From Nakataea oryzae (Eukaryota > Ascomycota > Sordariomycetes > Magnaporthales > Magnaporthaceae), in assembly GCA_003049435.1 (NCBI GenBank), contig PYSQ01000130.1, forward strand, positions 1-64,000: a stretch of DNA of 64,000 nt. Direction: 5' to 3'. The translations under genes and the position numbers were made by a program. Below, piece by piece: positions 54,391 to 64,000 of this stretch (position 1 is the stretch's first letter; each line of letters begins with the position of its first letter). The notes under the pieces were generated by a model. It saw only the letters and a list, made by a program, of their open reading frames with translations. It did not search any database and had not been told where the DNA came from.

Positions 54391-56601
54391 ATGGCCGCCT
54401 CCCCGCCAGAAACCCCGACCGCGGCGGCGACTGAAATGGTAGGCACGCTGCGCGCAGCTGTCGCCCTTCGCACCGCTCTCTCCCTGGACGGCTCTTGTCT
54501 GTCCAGTCTCGGCCCAGAGCGGGCTTGGCAGATCGCCGCTATGCAGGAATCCATGGCTTGCGGGCTTGCGGACTTGCGGAGGGACAGGCCTTATCCCCGA
54601 CAGCGCCGAATCCGGGCTGACCTGTGCCAACCCAACACCCCGACAGGCCCCCGACGTGATAGAAAGCAGCGCCAGCGGGGACGACGACTCTGCCCTCGGA
54701 GTGGTACGGACACTGTTCCCTAGCCCCATCTCGCATCCACCAAGCAGCGGGCCGCGGTAATGTGCCTATCCGAGCCGCTGGCCCCGGCACGTCAGGTATC
54801 AACGATTCATGGCCCCAGTCCCACTGACGTTATCCTCGTGGCTCCCGCCGCCCATCGAAAGCCCCTGAGAGAGTCGCTAGCGTCCCTTCGCTCCAGCATC
54901 CTCGCCTACCAGCAAGAAAATGGCAGGACCTACCATGCCATGAGCGCCGGGAGTATGACAATAACTGCCATCCTTGTTCTTTTTCTTTTTTGCGCCTCGT
55001 ATTTTGTTGTTCTTGAAGCATACTGACATGCGATGCGCTCCCAGAATATTTCCTTCCCAATGACGATGTAAGTCCAATTATTGCGGGCACCGACAAAAAC
55101 CACTGTTCAGGGGCCCTTCACTGATTGCCGACACGACGCGTTCTGTTGTCGCAACACTTGTACCATCTCTAGGAGGAAATTGAGCGACTTGGTAAGTCTG
55201 ACTGTACAAAATGGCCCAGCCCGATGCCACGGCAAGACTCGTTCTAATCGTTCATTTCCCCACAGACCTCCAGCATCATGTGATGAAGTTGACAATTGAC
55301 GGCAGGCTCTGCCTCTGTCCCAAAGGAGAAGGTGCCAATGCAGTCCTTGATCTCGGCACAGGCACAGGCATCTGGGCAATGGAATATGGTAAGCCGAGAA
55401 GCCCTTGGCGCGTCTTTCATTTGTTCTAGATCGCTCCGTCATTGCCTACCTAGGTATGATACCGACTGACTTGGGTTTGCCTTCAACAGCGGATGCCCAT
55501 CCGGAAGCCGAGGTATGTGTCCTGTGCCATTCAACTCCATTGGATTTTTCCTCGGAAGACAGCCTGGGCCCAATTCAACTGCAGGTTTTTTGACATTTTA
55601 TCTGTGCCCAGGTCATTGGCGTCGACCTCAGCCCGGTCCAACCAGCATTGTAAGTCGGACAGTTTTGAGCCTGGCTTAAGAATAGTCGAAGTTGTACTTA
55701 CCGTACATATTTCTAGTGTTCCGCCAAACTGTTCCTTTGAGGTAACAACAAATAGTCGATTCCAACACTTCAGTCTACTCGATTGGCGCTCTGGATCCCC
55801 TAAGGATTGCTGACTTGAATTCGATGGCTCTTTTTGAAAGATTGATGATCTGGAAAAAGAGTGGACCTGGACAAAGAAGTTCGACTTCATCTTTAGCCGA
55901 ATGATGACCGGAAGCTTTGCAGACAACAAAAGCATCGTCGAGAAGGCGTTTGCGTAGGTACAATGGCATAAAACGGGCCTGCAGCAAACAGAATTTGGCT
56001 GACTTGAAAAACAGCCAGCTAGAACCTGGAGGCTATTTCGAGGCTCAAGACATGGTGCTCCCGCTGGGCTGCGACGACGGGACATTGGCCGAGGACGCGG
56101 ACCTCTCTCGCTGGCTGGAAGCCGTGATGGAAGGTATGCGGAAACTGGGGAGGCCTTTGCTACAGTCCTCAGAGAGCCAGTGGAAGGACCTTATGGAAGA
56201 GGTTGGGTTCGAGGACGTGAGCCAAAACGTCTTCCGCTGGCCTACCAATCGCTGGCCCCGCGACCCCTACTATAAGGAGTTGGGAATGTGGTCTCTCGAA
56301 AACATGGACGCTGCTCTCGAGAGTGCCTCGCTGGCTCCTATGACGCGCGGCCTGGGCTGGAGCAAAGAAGAGGTCCTCGTTCTTGTCGCCCAGGCGAGAA
56401 AGGACCTACGGAACCCCAGAATCCATGCCTATTGGTCAATGTAAGTCTACCGCCACCCTCACCAATCTTTAATGTGGCAGGGTGGAGAGCATGCCGGTTG
56501 ATGAGAGTATTTTTTATTGTCAAAGACACGTTGTACACGGCCGCAAACCGCTCGATTGCAAGATACCTCCCAAGTCTCCATCTCCAACGCCTGAGAACTA
56601 A
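54391..56601 (+). CDS. LaeA-like SAM-dependent methyltransferase
   Basis: Class I methyltransferase of the LaeA/TAM family, relatives of the global secondary-metabolism regulator. Twelve exons: 54391-54438, 54647-54703, 54874-54952, 55045-55067, 55173-55191, 55266-55388, 55490-55512, 55612-55649, 55717-55741, 55841-55953, 56015-56440, 56526-56601. The sum, 1050 bases, gives 349 residues. Exon 3 could start at 54862 instead. Motifs after splicing: NGRTYHA, YFLPNDDEEIERLDLQHH, SAM motif I VLDLGTGTGIWA, IGVDLSP, FDFIFSRMMTGS, LEPGGYFEAQD and, near the C-terminus, IHAYWSIHVVHGRKP, created by the last splice. The target is unknown in this family. Small exons, down to 19 bases, are unusual. It lacks neighbours that would define a cluster. 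Confidence 0.85.
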
Positions 56602-58040
56602 AGCTTGGAGCAGGAGCCTCGGTTCGGTCGCGCTTTGAGTTTTCTGCATATCACGGAAGGAGGACCGCGATTTATTCATCGAAGACATACCGCCTATCTT
56701 AGACACAGTGTTATGAACGGTCATCAACTTGCGCAAGCATAGCAATGGGAATGCTAAGAGGTTTTGTGGGTTATGGATGACCAACTCGGGATGGGCCACT
56801 AAAGTTGCAGCCACGGATTCACAGGCCTTGGCGATTGCATGGCACCGTTTGCGGGAGGCTGCTTGGGATGTCATCATGGATGGTTACCCTCAAGCTTGCG
56901 GCTAAAGAGATGCGATCTTTGTACAGTGATAATTAAAATGAAAACTTGAATCCGCGCAGGGTTGGTAGTCTCTGGTCATATATGGGTGCCTGCGCAGTTG
57001 ATCTGTCTGGAGCCCGGCCGCCAGCTTAGAGGCCAACGATTTCGCCAGGAAGATTTGGTCGTTTACGCTGTTTTTGAGCTTGGCTCAGGGGCCGTCAGCC
57101 ATGCCATGATTAAAAATCTCGTCCATAAAACCTGACTCTGAGGGGTCTCAGGGATCGAACCGTGACAAGGAGCGCCGTTGGTCCGATCCTGGGGGGAATG
57201 AACGGTAGGAAATGTTGAGTGCATAATGGGAAGCGGAAATTGGGGATCCTTTTGCTTTTGGATGGCTTATTGTCTCCAGCCGGAGTCTGGGGCAATCGGA
57301 GGAGGCCCTGCCATGCAGACAGCCTAAGCCAGCAGGAGTCAGGGGCTACAAAGTACTCAATGACAGTGATCGCCCAGCTAATGATCACTTCCCCGACCAA
57401 TTCCGGGTGCGGTCTCGGGGAAAGGAAAAAGAATTAACGGAGACTTGTTAGTAGGGATGACAAACAAATACAGACCACGAGAGCGCTGATGCCATGTGAT
57501 CGGTGATCCAGGGGGCCCAATGATGCATCTCGCCAAGGTTGCCAATTGAAGGCATCCGGGCTGACACAAGGCCGTTTGCGGAGCCGGTTCGGACACGGCC
57601 AAAACGAAATGATACTGCAAGTCTTTGTTTCAACCGCGCCGCCGGATCCGGCCAGCTCGTGCGCGGTCTAGCCGACTCCCTTCATTCTTGCCAAAGCTGG
57701 TTCTTTGTTGCCTCCTGTGCGAACCCGACGGCCGGCCCTGTTCTCGGGCACTTCCAGGATGGCCAGGATCCGATGTCTGCCTCACTGACACCGGCGAGCA
57801 TGCCCCCTATCTTGGCACGCTGTCTGGATGGGGGCATGCGATGGCAGCTTCCTTTGTGGTTGGCAATGATCTCGATGCGTCTCTAGCGGGAGAGATGTCC
57901 ATAAAGGAGGACCACATCGCTGGGCCTTTTGGTGGCCCAGAGGATGAATGAGTCTAAAGATACTACTGTCAGAGCGCACTCCAAAGCTGTCCCTTTTCGT
58001 TAAAATAAATCGCCAGCAAGAAACGCCCCTATAAAAAATT
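56602..58040. other. Intergenic, no gene seen
   Basis: About 1.4 kb between the methyltransferase and the kinase-like gene, both plus-strand. ORFs are short and atypical. A palindrome-like TGATC/GATCA-rich patch occurs near 57370-57520. Confidence 0.45.
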
Positions 58041-59378
58041 ATGGTCCGGTACGGGCTCGAGGATGAAGATGACGACTCCGATGAGATGGACCAGCTTGAC
58101 CTAAGGGGCGACCAGCTGATTAGCAATGAAGCAATGGGCATGGGACCAGACATATACGTTCCGGTTGGACAAGACGACCAGGTCTACTACCAGGTTCTCA
58201 AGAAGCTAGGGACCGGCAAGTCGTTTGTCGTTTACAGCATCTGGGACTTGCAAAACGAGGTGAAGATGGCCATGAAGATTCCAAAGGACCCCCTACCGGC
58301 CAGAGACGCACCTGCAAACGCGACACGGTGGTACAAGGAGCAGGTTGACCAGCTCAGGACAGAGGCCGAAAACCTCCGGTGGCTCCAGCACAAAACCACC
58401 GGGCTCGGGGACGGCCGGTCGCTCCCGAACCGTGTCCGACTCCTGCTCGAAGCCGACGACCGCATGACGGATGCCGAGCTGGGGGTTCGGGGCCCGGACA
58501 AGGTCGCCCAGAGGGACAAGTACATGCACATGTGGCACAAGACGGACAAGCGGAGGCACCGGTTCACCTGGCTGCTGGCCGACGCCAACATCGACAGGCC
58601 GGGCCAGGTGCCCGCGACGCACTTCATGCTGTGCAACGTCGGCACCATGGCGCAGGTCCGGGCGAGGTGCCGCGACGCAAACGTGCCGGTGCCCGCCGTC
58701 TTCGGCGCGCGCTGCATGCTGGACCTGTTCAGGGCGTGGGTGAGCACAGTGGGGACGCCGCCGAGGCAGGGGCTGGTCCACGGCGACTGCGGCGAGGGCA
58801 ACGTGTTCCTGCACTCGGCCGACGCCCGGGACTACCCGGCCTGCTTCCTCGGCGACTTTGGCGACAGCAGCATATGCGATTTTCGGGCCGGCGAGAAGCT
58901 GCCGCAGGACTCTGCTGCCAACTACTTTTACAAGTTTGCCTACACCAACGTGTTCAGGCAGCTTTTCCACGAGCCGGAGAAGGCGGATGTCGAAAACAAC
59001 AGGCTGTGGCTGGGGATCCAGAAGGTGCTGGAAGACTTCATCGTCAAGATGTCTCAACATGTCCAAAATGGCAACATCGAGGGTCTCGTGAAGCTCGTCG
59101 AAGCGACCATGCCGCTGCTTGAGCAGGTGAACGAGACAGAAGGCCAGAAGGCGCTGAAGAGAAAATTCCTAGAGGTCGTGCAGCTGGTCAAGGATCCCTA
59201 CTGCGACATACTAACGTTCAATTCGCCGAAGGAGCTCAGCGATGCGAGGCAGCCGGGCGGTGAGCTGGATGGCTTGCCGAGAACCTGCAGGCCAGCCAAG
59301 CTGGAATCGGAGAGCCATCTTATCGACTATGAATGGTGGGAGACGTCAGGCACGGGAGAGCCATCTTCTCGACTATGA
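58041..59378 (+). CDS. Protein-kinase-like protein with an intact DFG
   Basis: A single-exon protein of 445 residues. Kinase-like elements are present in order: an acidic N-terminus, a glycine-loop-like LGTGKSFVVYSI near 56-67, Lys79 in KMAMKIPK (VAIK Lys), the catalytic loop LVHGDCGEGN (H247, D249, N254) and LGDFGDS (D272). An elongated insertion lies between the N- and C-lobes. It resembles divergent fungal kinase-like proteins (FunK/PKL group) rather than a canonical Ser/Thr kinase. All phosphotransfer residues are present, so activity is plausible. A 46-base tandem duplication at the 3' end shifts the tail, so the last residues read EPSSRL instead of a second DYEWWE copy. A distant kinase-like gene lies 3 kb downstream. 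Confidence 0.72.
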   Translation: MVRYGLEDEDDDSDEMDQLDLRGDQLISNEAMGMGPDIYVPVGQDDQVYYQVLKKLGTGKSFVVYSIWDLQNEVKMAMKIPKDPLPARDAPANATRWYKEQVDQLRTEAENLRWLQHKTTGLGDGRSLPNRVRLLLEADDRMTDAELGVRGPDKVAQRDKYMHMWHKTDKRRHRFTWLLADANIDRPGQVPATHFMLCNVGTMAQVRARCRDANVPVPAVFGARCMLDLFRAWVSTVGTPPRQGLVHGDCGEGNVFLHSADARDYPACFLGDFGDSSICDFRAGEKLPQDSAANYFYKFAYTNVFRQLFHEPEKADVENNRLWLGIQKVLEDFIVKMSQHVQNGNIEGLVKLVEATMPLLEQVNETEGQKALKRKFLEVVQLVKDPYCDILTFNSPKELSDARQPGGELDGLPRTCRPAKLESESHLIDYEWWETSGTGEPSSRL

Positions 59379-59402
59379 ATGGTGGGAGATGTCAGACACG
59401 GA
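59311..59402 (+). repeat. 46-base imperfect tandem duplication at the kinase gene 3' end
   Basis: Bases from 59311 (agagccatct...) recur at 59357 with a few substitutions. The offset of 46 is not a multiple of three. Copy 1 encodes SHLIDYEWWETSGTG in frame. Copy 2 encodes a near-identical SHLLDYEWWEMSDTD and stop, but in a different frame. Confidence 0.9.
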
Positions 59403-60650
59403 CTGAGCCCGACCAGGGCGAGAGGCGGCGGAGGAGTCGGGCTGGGCCGGCTGTGCCTGGCAAGGTGTCTGCCACCTAGACCTCCTATCTTGGATTGGCC
59501 GGCTCTTTTTTGGTGGGATTCTGTTCTGTCTACTTGGTTGAGCCTCTTTCTACTGTTTTACTTTTGGATTTACATGTACCTTGGGCTTTGGCTTGCCTAG
59601 ATTGAACGTTCCCGTTCTCGCTTGGATTCGAAGGTCTTTTGCTGGGAATGTACTCGGTTTTTTTTGGGTTCTGTGTAAGGAGCTCTTTCGCGCCAACTCT
59701 TTGGATATAGTTCGTCTGCACACTCTCTGGGTAGAAAATCCTCTCTAGTGCTTTGATTATCAATGTCTCTGTCTCTCCCCGTCCTCCCTGCGCCCCTGCC
59801 AAGCTGCCACCTCATGCCGCGACCTGCTAGAACGACAGCCGCAGCCTGTGGGCAAAAGGTTGAAGGCGACTACCCCCTCCTCTTGTTGACTCAGCTGAAT
59901 ACGCTAGAGTTCCCTCTAGGGGAGAGACGCCCGGTGAGTCTTGGCATTGATTCTCGCGAGATTGCAGCTGCAGCATTCTGCAGACAAGGGACAGCACCAC
60001 CGCCACCGCAGCCGACCCTGCAAAGCATCCTCGAGCGTCCGCGAGGGGCAATAAGATGCACGCACGACTCGACGCTGTTGGGCCCAGCCGCCCGACATGG
60101 CACTATTGGTCGCCAGCCGACCCTACCCCCACGGCCGGAAGCTGCGGTGCGGCTGACAATGGTGGAGCTCAAGCGGCCCTAGCTCGCCGAGGCCCCCTGG
60201 GCAATCCGAGGACGGACATGCCAGGCACCGACGCACAGCGTTGATGCAGCCGCCGCCGCGGGCTGTCGTTCGCTGGCCGTCGCCTTCAGCTGGCGCACAG
60301 GCTCATGCAATGCACCCACAAATATCACGCTGGAGTTACGTGAAGGATTCTCAACCGGTGGCGGGTGGGACAAGGGGGGCGCCACGGGGAGCAAACATGG
60401 CCGGCAGTAAGGTGCTCTCCCGCCGCTGTTGGTGTTGGCGTTGGCCTCATCCAGACAGCCAGCCCGGAATGCTTCAAATACCGTCAAGTCCGCCACGATG
60501 CATCTCGAAGATGTCTCCCTTTTTCTTCCTCCTCAGCCAGCCGGCTTTCTCTTGTCGTTCGTTCTCTAGGCTAGGAGCTCAGAGCTGCCATACCACGCCG
60601 GAAAAGTGCCCAGCTGATACTCGGGGGAACCATCCTACACGCCACCCAAG
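59379..60650. other. Intergenic, no gene seen
   Basis: About 1.3 kb between two plus-strand genes. T-rich 3' UTR-like sequence follows the kinase gene, then a GC-rich promoter. A few ORFs over 100 codons have no protein-like features. Confidence 0.5.
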
Positions 60651-61870
60651 ATGCGTGCAAGCCTGAACCTCATCGGCCTCCTGGCCGCGGCCGGATCGAG
60701 CGCCATCCCGACCGGCTGCACCCTGCCGGACACGCCGCTTCCCGACACCATCCTGGAGCCGTTCCGGATCCAGTTCCAGAACGCATCCTATCCCGTCATC
60801 CACAAGAGGCACATGAACGCCAGGTTGGCCGGCGGCGGCGATCGCCACGTGTTCACTGAGCCTGTGGGTGATGTAACTTACAACATGACCCTTGTCAACG
60901 GCGCCATCACAAACACGTGGCCCGAGGGCACCATCCGCGCCGTGGTTGGCGGCGAGCACAGCAGCATCGACAACACGGACAAGATCTTCATGACGGGCCG
61001 CAACAACCCCATCGCCGTCTTCAAGCCGACGTGGGGCTGCGATCCCGACACGCACGCGCCCCAGGTCGAGCTGATCTTCCAGGGCCAGGGTCAGGGGAGC
61101 ACCGCGATTCCTGGCGGATGGGCTTGCATCAGGCCCACCTACGACACCGCCTACGAGTTTCGCTACTACCCCCCGGGCAACACCGGTATGTCGTCGTCCA
61201 AGTTTCCCACGACCCCCCCTCATGCGCTTCATCTGCTGACAGCCGGCCTTGGCCCCTCCCGTCCCCAGCCAACGACCCCAACAAGTTCTGCGTCAAGGTA
61301 ACCCTGGTCGCCCTGCTGCCCCCGGGCTGGGCCGGCGGCACGCCAACCGGAACCTCAACCACGACGCAGACGACGACGACCTTGGCGACTACCACCGTCA
61401 CCACCCCGAGCCCCACCACGCTCTCCACCGTGACAACCACGGCCGCCACCACCACGAGCGGCGCCGCCAACCCCACGGCGACGGCGGCGGGCAGGTTCAC
61501 CGACATGACGGCGGCGGGCTACTCGTTCCAGGGCTGCGCGCCCGAGGAGCGCGTGAGCGGCGACGCGCCCGGCCGGACCCTGGCCGCGGCAAAGTACAGC
61601 AGCGACGGCATGACCAACGACATGTGCCTGCAGTACTGCGGCGCCAGGGGCTACGCCATGGCCGGGACCGAGTACCGCCGCGAGTGCTACTGCGCAAACG
61701 AGCTGCTGAGGGAGAGCCGCAGGCCGGGGACCACCGTGGCCAGCCTGGCCGGCTGCTCGTACCCCTGCGCCGGCGACGCGGCCCAGATATGTGGAGGGTC
61801 GTCCTGGCTGAGCCTGTACAAGAAGTGCGAGGCCGGCAAGCCCTGCGTGAATGCAGAGTTCACCTCGTAA
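60651..61870 (+). CDS. Secreted WSC-domain protein
   Basis: An extracellular or wall-associated protein of 378 residues. Exons are 60651-61185 and 61269-61870, with donor GTATGT and acceptor CAG. A signal peptide (LNLIGLLAAAGSSA) is followed by an unrecognised folded domain of about 170 residues with DRHVFTEPVGDVTYNMTL and an N-glycosylation site. Then comes a Thr-rich linker of about 60 residues (TTTQTTTTLATTT-like). The C-terminal WSC module has the Cys pattern MCLQYCGARGY, ECYCANEL, CSYPCAGDAAQICGGSSW and KKCEAGKPC. WSC modules bind glucans or other wall carbohydrates. No transmembrane helix or GPI signal follows, so it is likely released or wall-bound. Confidence 0.86.
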
Positions 61871-62542
61871 AGGGGTGTTGTGTCGGACCGGTTGTGTGAT
61901 TGCTGCAGGGGAGGATTCAGGGGCTCGCTTGTATCTTATTCACCACCACCATCTCTGACGAATACGATTACCTGTGATCTGTGTAGCCACAACTTGGATA
62001 CCTGCCGTCATGTACGAACCATCGGGAAATGGCCCTCTTGCCAAAAACCAAGTCTTTGCGCCAGCATTTGACTCGATTGGATTTCTGTGACGGCCGGCAC
62101 ACGAGAAAGCAACCTTGTGTCTTTGTGCTTTTCGACACTTTGAGCTGCAGTGAATCCTACCTATCAGTAGGAATCCCATGGCTGGGCACTTGGGCAAAGG
62201 GAAAGGTGCCCAGGCAGACAAAGGGATTGCATGGCCTCGGTTCTCCCTTGCAGTCTCATCCACGACTATCGACGACAATGGCTTTTGTTATTCCACAATG
62301 CACGAGCAAGCCACCCGGAGCACGGCAATATGAAGGAACAAAGGGTGTTTGGGGGCTTTCACTGATTCTCTGCGAGCGGTTTTGTGGATATATCTTGGTC
62401 AAGTCGAGCCAGAACTGCATGTTCAAGGCAGTTCAGCAGCATCCGAGATACCGGACGAAAAGACAAGACACGAAACTCTTCGGCACTTGACCCAACACCG
62501 AACTGCCACTTGCAGAGAGAGCCCACAGAGGCTGCCATCATC
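61871..62542. other. Intergenic, no gene seen
   Basis: WSC-gene 3' flank and promoter of the second kinase-like gene. The kinase frame is open from 62384, but only the ATG at 62543 begins protein-like sequence. Confidence 0.5.
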
Positions 62543-63739
62543 ATGTCGCACCAAAAAGCCGTCTTCATCCGCTTCCAAGACGGACCAGAGCTGACCGTCC
62601 AGGTCCTAGGCGTGGCTGGGTCGGGAAAGGACCACACCACGCTCCGGGTCCGGCCGGTTCGACGCATAGAAGGCGTGGAAAGCAGGGACATGGCACTAAA
62701 GTTTGCGAGGATCGAGACGTTTGACGAGAACTCTGGCCTCAGGCGCGAGGCTCGTCTGCGCAAGGCGCTGAACCACGTGAGTCCCACCACTACCATTGTC
62801 AAGAAGATCGAGGGCATCACGACGCTGCTCGGGGACCGCACATACGTCCCAGACGAGTGCGACCTCACAGATAACGGGTACAAGGGCGACCTGATCTGCA
62901 CCTTCTGGGACCTCTGCAACGTGGGCGACCTCCACTCCCTGCTGACGCGCTGCATCGACGAGCAGGTGGTGCTCCCCGCCGCCGTGGCCGCCCGGGCCGT
63001 GAGGGACGTGCTAGCCGGGGTCCGGTCGACGCTGGTGGTGCCGGCCACGGGCGTCAAGCACAACGACATGCTCGAGTCCAACATCTTTGTCCACCTGGAC
63101 GACGACGACAACGACGAGGATGCCGGCAAGCCAGGGTCATCGTCGTCGTCGACCCGGACCCAGCCGGCCTTTCCCGGGTTCGTCCTGGGCGACCTGTGCG
63201 ACGGCGAGGAGGTCCAGGACCCGCCGCCGAGCGAGGCCCGGAGGGAGAAGCTGTTCGAGGAGCTGCACCAGCTGCGCCACTTCAGCCTCGACGGCATGGC
63301 CGTCGCCGCCGCCACGGCCGCGAGCCCCGGGGACGGAGACCTGCGGCTCAACGACCTGGGCGTGTGGAGCGAGATCGCCAGGACGCTCGACTACCTCGTC
63401 ACCTGGACCAACTCGATCCAGGGTTCGTGGGGCTGCGTGAACCTGTACGACGCCGGGATCCGCATCTTTGAGAGGATCGAGAGGGAGGCCCGCGCCGACG
63501 CCGGCTCCGAGGCCGAGGTCCGCAGGTTCCTCGACTTTGTGAGGCGCGTTCGCGACGAGTGGAGGACCGAGGCCAGGTTTGATACCGACCACGAGGCCCA
63601 GACGTTCGCCGAGAAGGACTGCGACCTGCCTGCTGGCTCGTGGATGATTGGCGACCTCCCCATAGACGAGGGAGAGCCAGGCTTTGTCGGTGAGCTCAGG
63701 AGGCCCCAAGAACCATCAACGGTTAAATCCACCTGGTAG
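62543..63739 (+). CDS. Divergent kinase-like protein (probable pseudokinase)
   Basis: A single-exon protein of 398 residues; the start at 62543 (MSHQKAVFIRF) is preferred to the in-frame ATG at 62384. Kinase-like elements are weak. A Lys-containing strand (RDMALKFARIE) is followed by a Glu-bearing helix (RREARLRKALNH), the hinge-like LICTFWDLCNVGDLHSLL and a catalytic-loop-like GVKHNDMLESNIF near 172-184, which keeps D and N but lacks Arg. The DFG position reads VLGDLCDG. An acidic, Ser-rich insertion (DDDDNDEDAGKPGSSSSS) lies between the last two. The design parallels the neighbour at 58041, with the order D...N and D, but no clear glycine loop. It is more likely a pseudokinase or adaptor than an active kinase. 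Confidence 0.6.
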   Translation: MSHQKAVFIRFQDGPELTVQVLGVAGSGKDHTTLRVRPVRRIEGVESRDMALKFARIETFDENSGLRREARLRKALNHVSPTTTIVKKIEGITTLLGDRTYVPDECDLTDNGYKGDLICTFWDLCNVGDLHSLLTRCIDEQVVLPAAVAARAVRDVLAGVRSTLVVPATGVKHNDMLESNIFVHLDDDDNDEDAGKPGSSSSSTRTQPAFPGFVLGDLCDGEEVQDPPPSEARREKLFEELHQLRHFSLDGMAVAAATAASPGDGDLRLNDLGVWSEIARTLDYLVTWTNSIQGSWGCVNLYDAGIRIFERIEREARADAGSEAEVRRFLDFVRRVRDEWRTEARFDTDHEAQTFAEKDCDLPAGSWMIGDLPIDEGEPGFVGELRRPQEPSTVKSTW

Positions 63740-64000
63740 GGAGGCTTGAGCAGGAGGAGCAGATAAAGTCGGGCAGAACAGTAGAGTAAAAGTAATGCAT
63801 AGCTATGATATTCCCAAAACCAACACCATTAGAGTCATTAGAGTACATAGTAGACATTCGAGACATTCGAGAGGGACAACTAGTCCGCACACACAAAAAA
63901 AACCACCCACGGCTGGATGTCGTGAAGAAATCATGAGACATGAGACAAAGATCGTAAAGCCGTTATCAAACATTCACCTCTTCCTCGTCCAGAAATCCCA
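63740..64000. other. Window edge, no gene seen
   Basis: The 3' flank of the kinase-like gene. A short minus-strand ORF at 63723-63941 has no features. Sequence is AT-richer than upstream. Confidence 0.5.

Noticed and set aside
57120..57170. tRNA-like T-loop on the minus strand (TTCGATC)
   Set aside because: The flanking bases do not form a five-pair T stem, and no acceptor or anticodon stem could be found.
59763..60182. 139-codon ORF between kinase-like and WSC genes
   Set aside because: It is low in protein-like features and lies in a promoter-like stretch.

Overview
The window is nuclear DNA of a filamentous ascomycete (Pezizomycotina, most likely a Sordariomycete). Short GT-AG introns of about 60-120 bases interrupt most genes and third codon positions are GC-rich. 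The families seen (HET, Zn2Cys6, LaeA-like methyltransferase, A-T-C NRPS, WSC, 2EXR, kinase-like proteins) are typical of that group. I worked out the exon structures by hand from splice signals and reading-frame phase. Totals divide by three for every multi-exon gene except where I report a break.

Bases 357-12917 hold a compact secondary-metabolite cluster: a P450 and a 2-oxoglutarate/Fe(II) oxygenase on the minus strand, then an O-methyltransferase, a DHA2-type MFS exporter and a single-module adenylation-carrier-condensation (A-T-C) synthetase on the plus strand. The adenylation domain looks more like an acyl-CoA ligase than an amino-acid domain, and the condensation domain has a degenerate HHxxxDG motif. 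Two places in the cluster need checking. One is an exact 130-base direct repeat around a single N in the synthetase, which looks like an uncollapsed assembly join. The other is a one-base frame conflict at an exon boundary of the exporter. Downstream are a small membrane protein, a Ser/Thr-rich protein, a four-repeat annexin, a Zn2Cys6 regulator and a secreted VOC/glyoxalase-like protein. The regulator has an in-frame TAG exactly where a Trp is expected, so it is either a pseudogene or a candidate for A-to-I mRNA editing.

Bases 23500-46400 are mostly conserved housekeeping sequence: two disordered fungus-specific proteins, two same-strand ORFs only 28 bases apart, a SET protein with a signal peptide, the DEAD-box helicase Dhh1, a mitochondrial J-domain protein, a decayed 2EXR gene and mitochondrial GatB.

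Bases 46700-64000 look accessory: a HET-domain protein, a second P450, a long gene-free stretch with a GGGAT minisatellite, a 12-exon LaeA-like methyltransferase built from very small exons, two divergent kinase-like proteins and a secreted WSC protein. I saw no tRNA, rRNA, CRISPR array or intact transposon.
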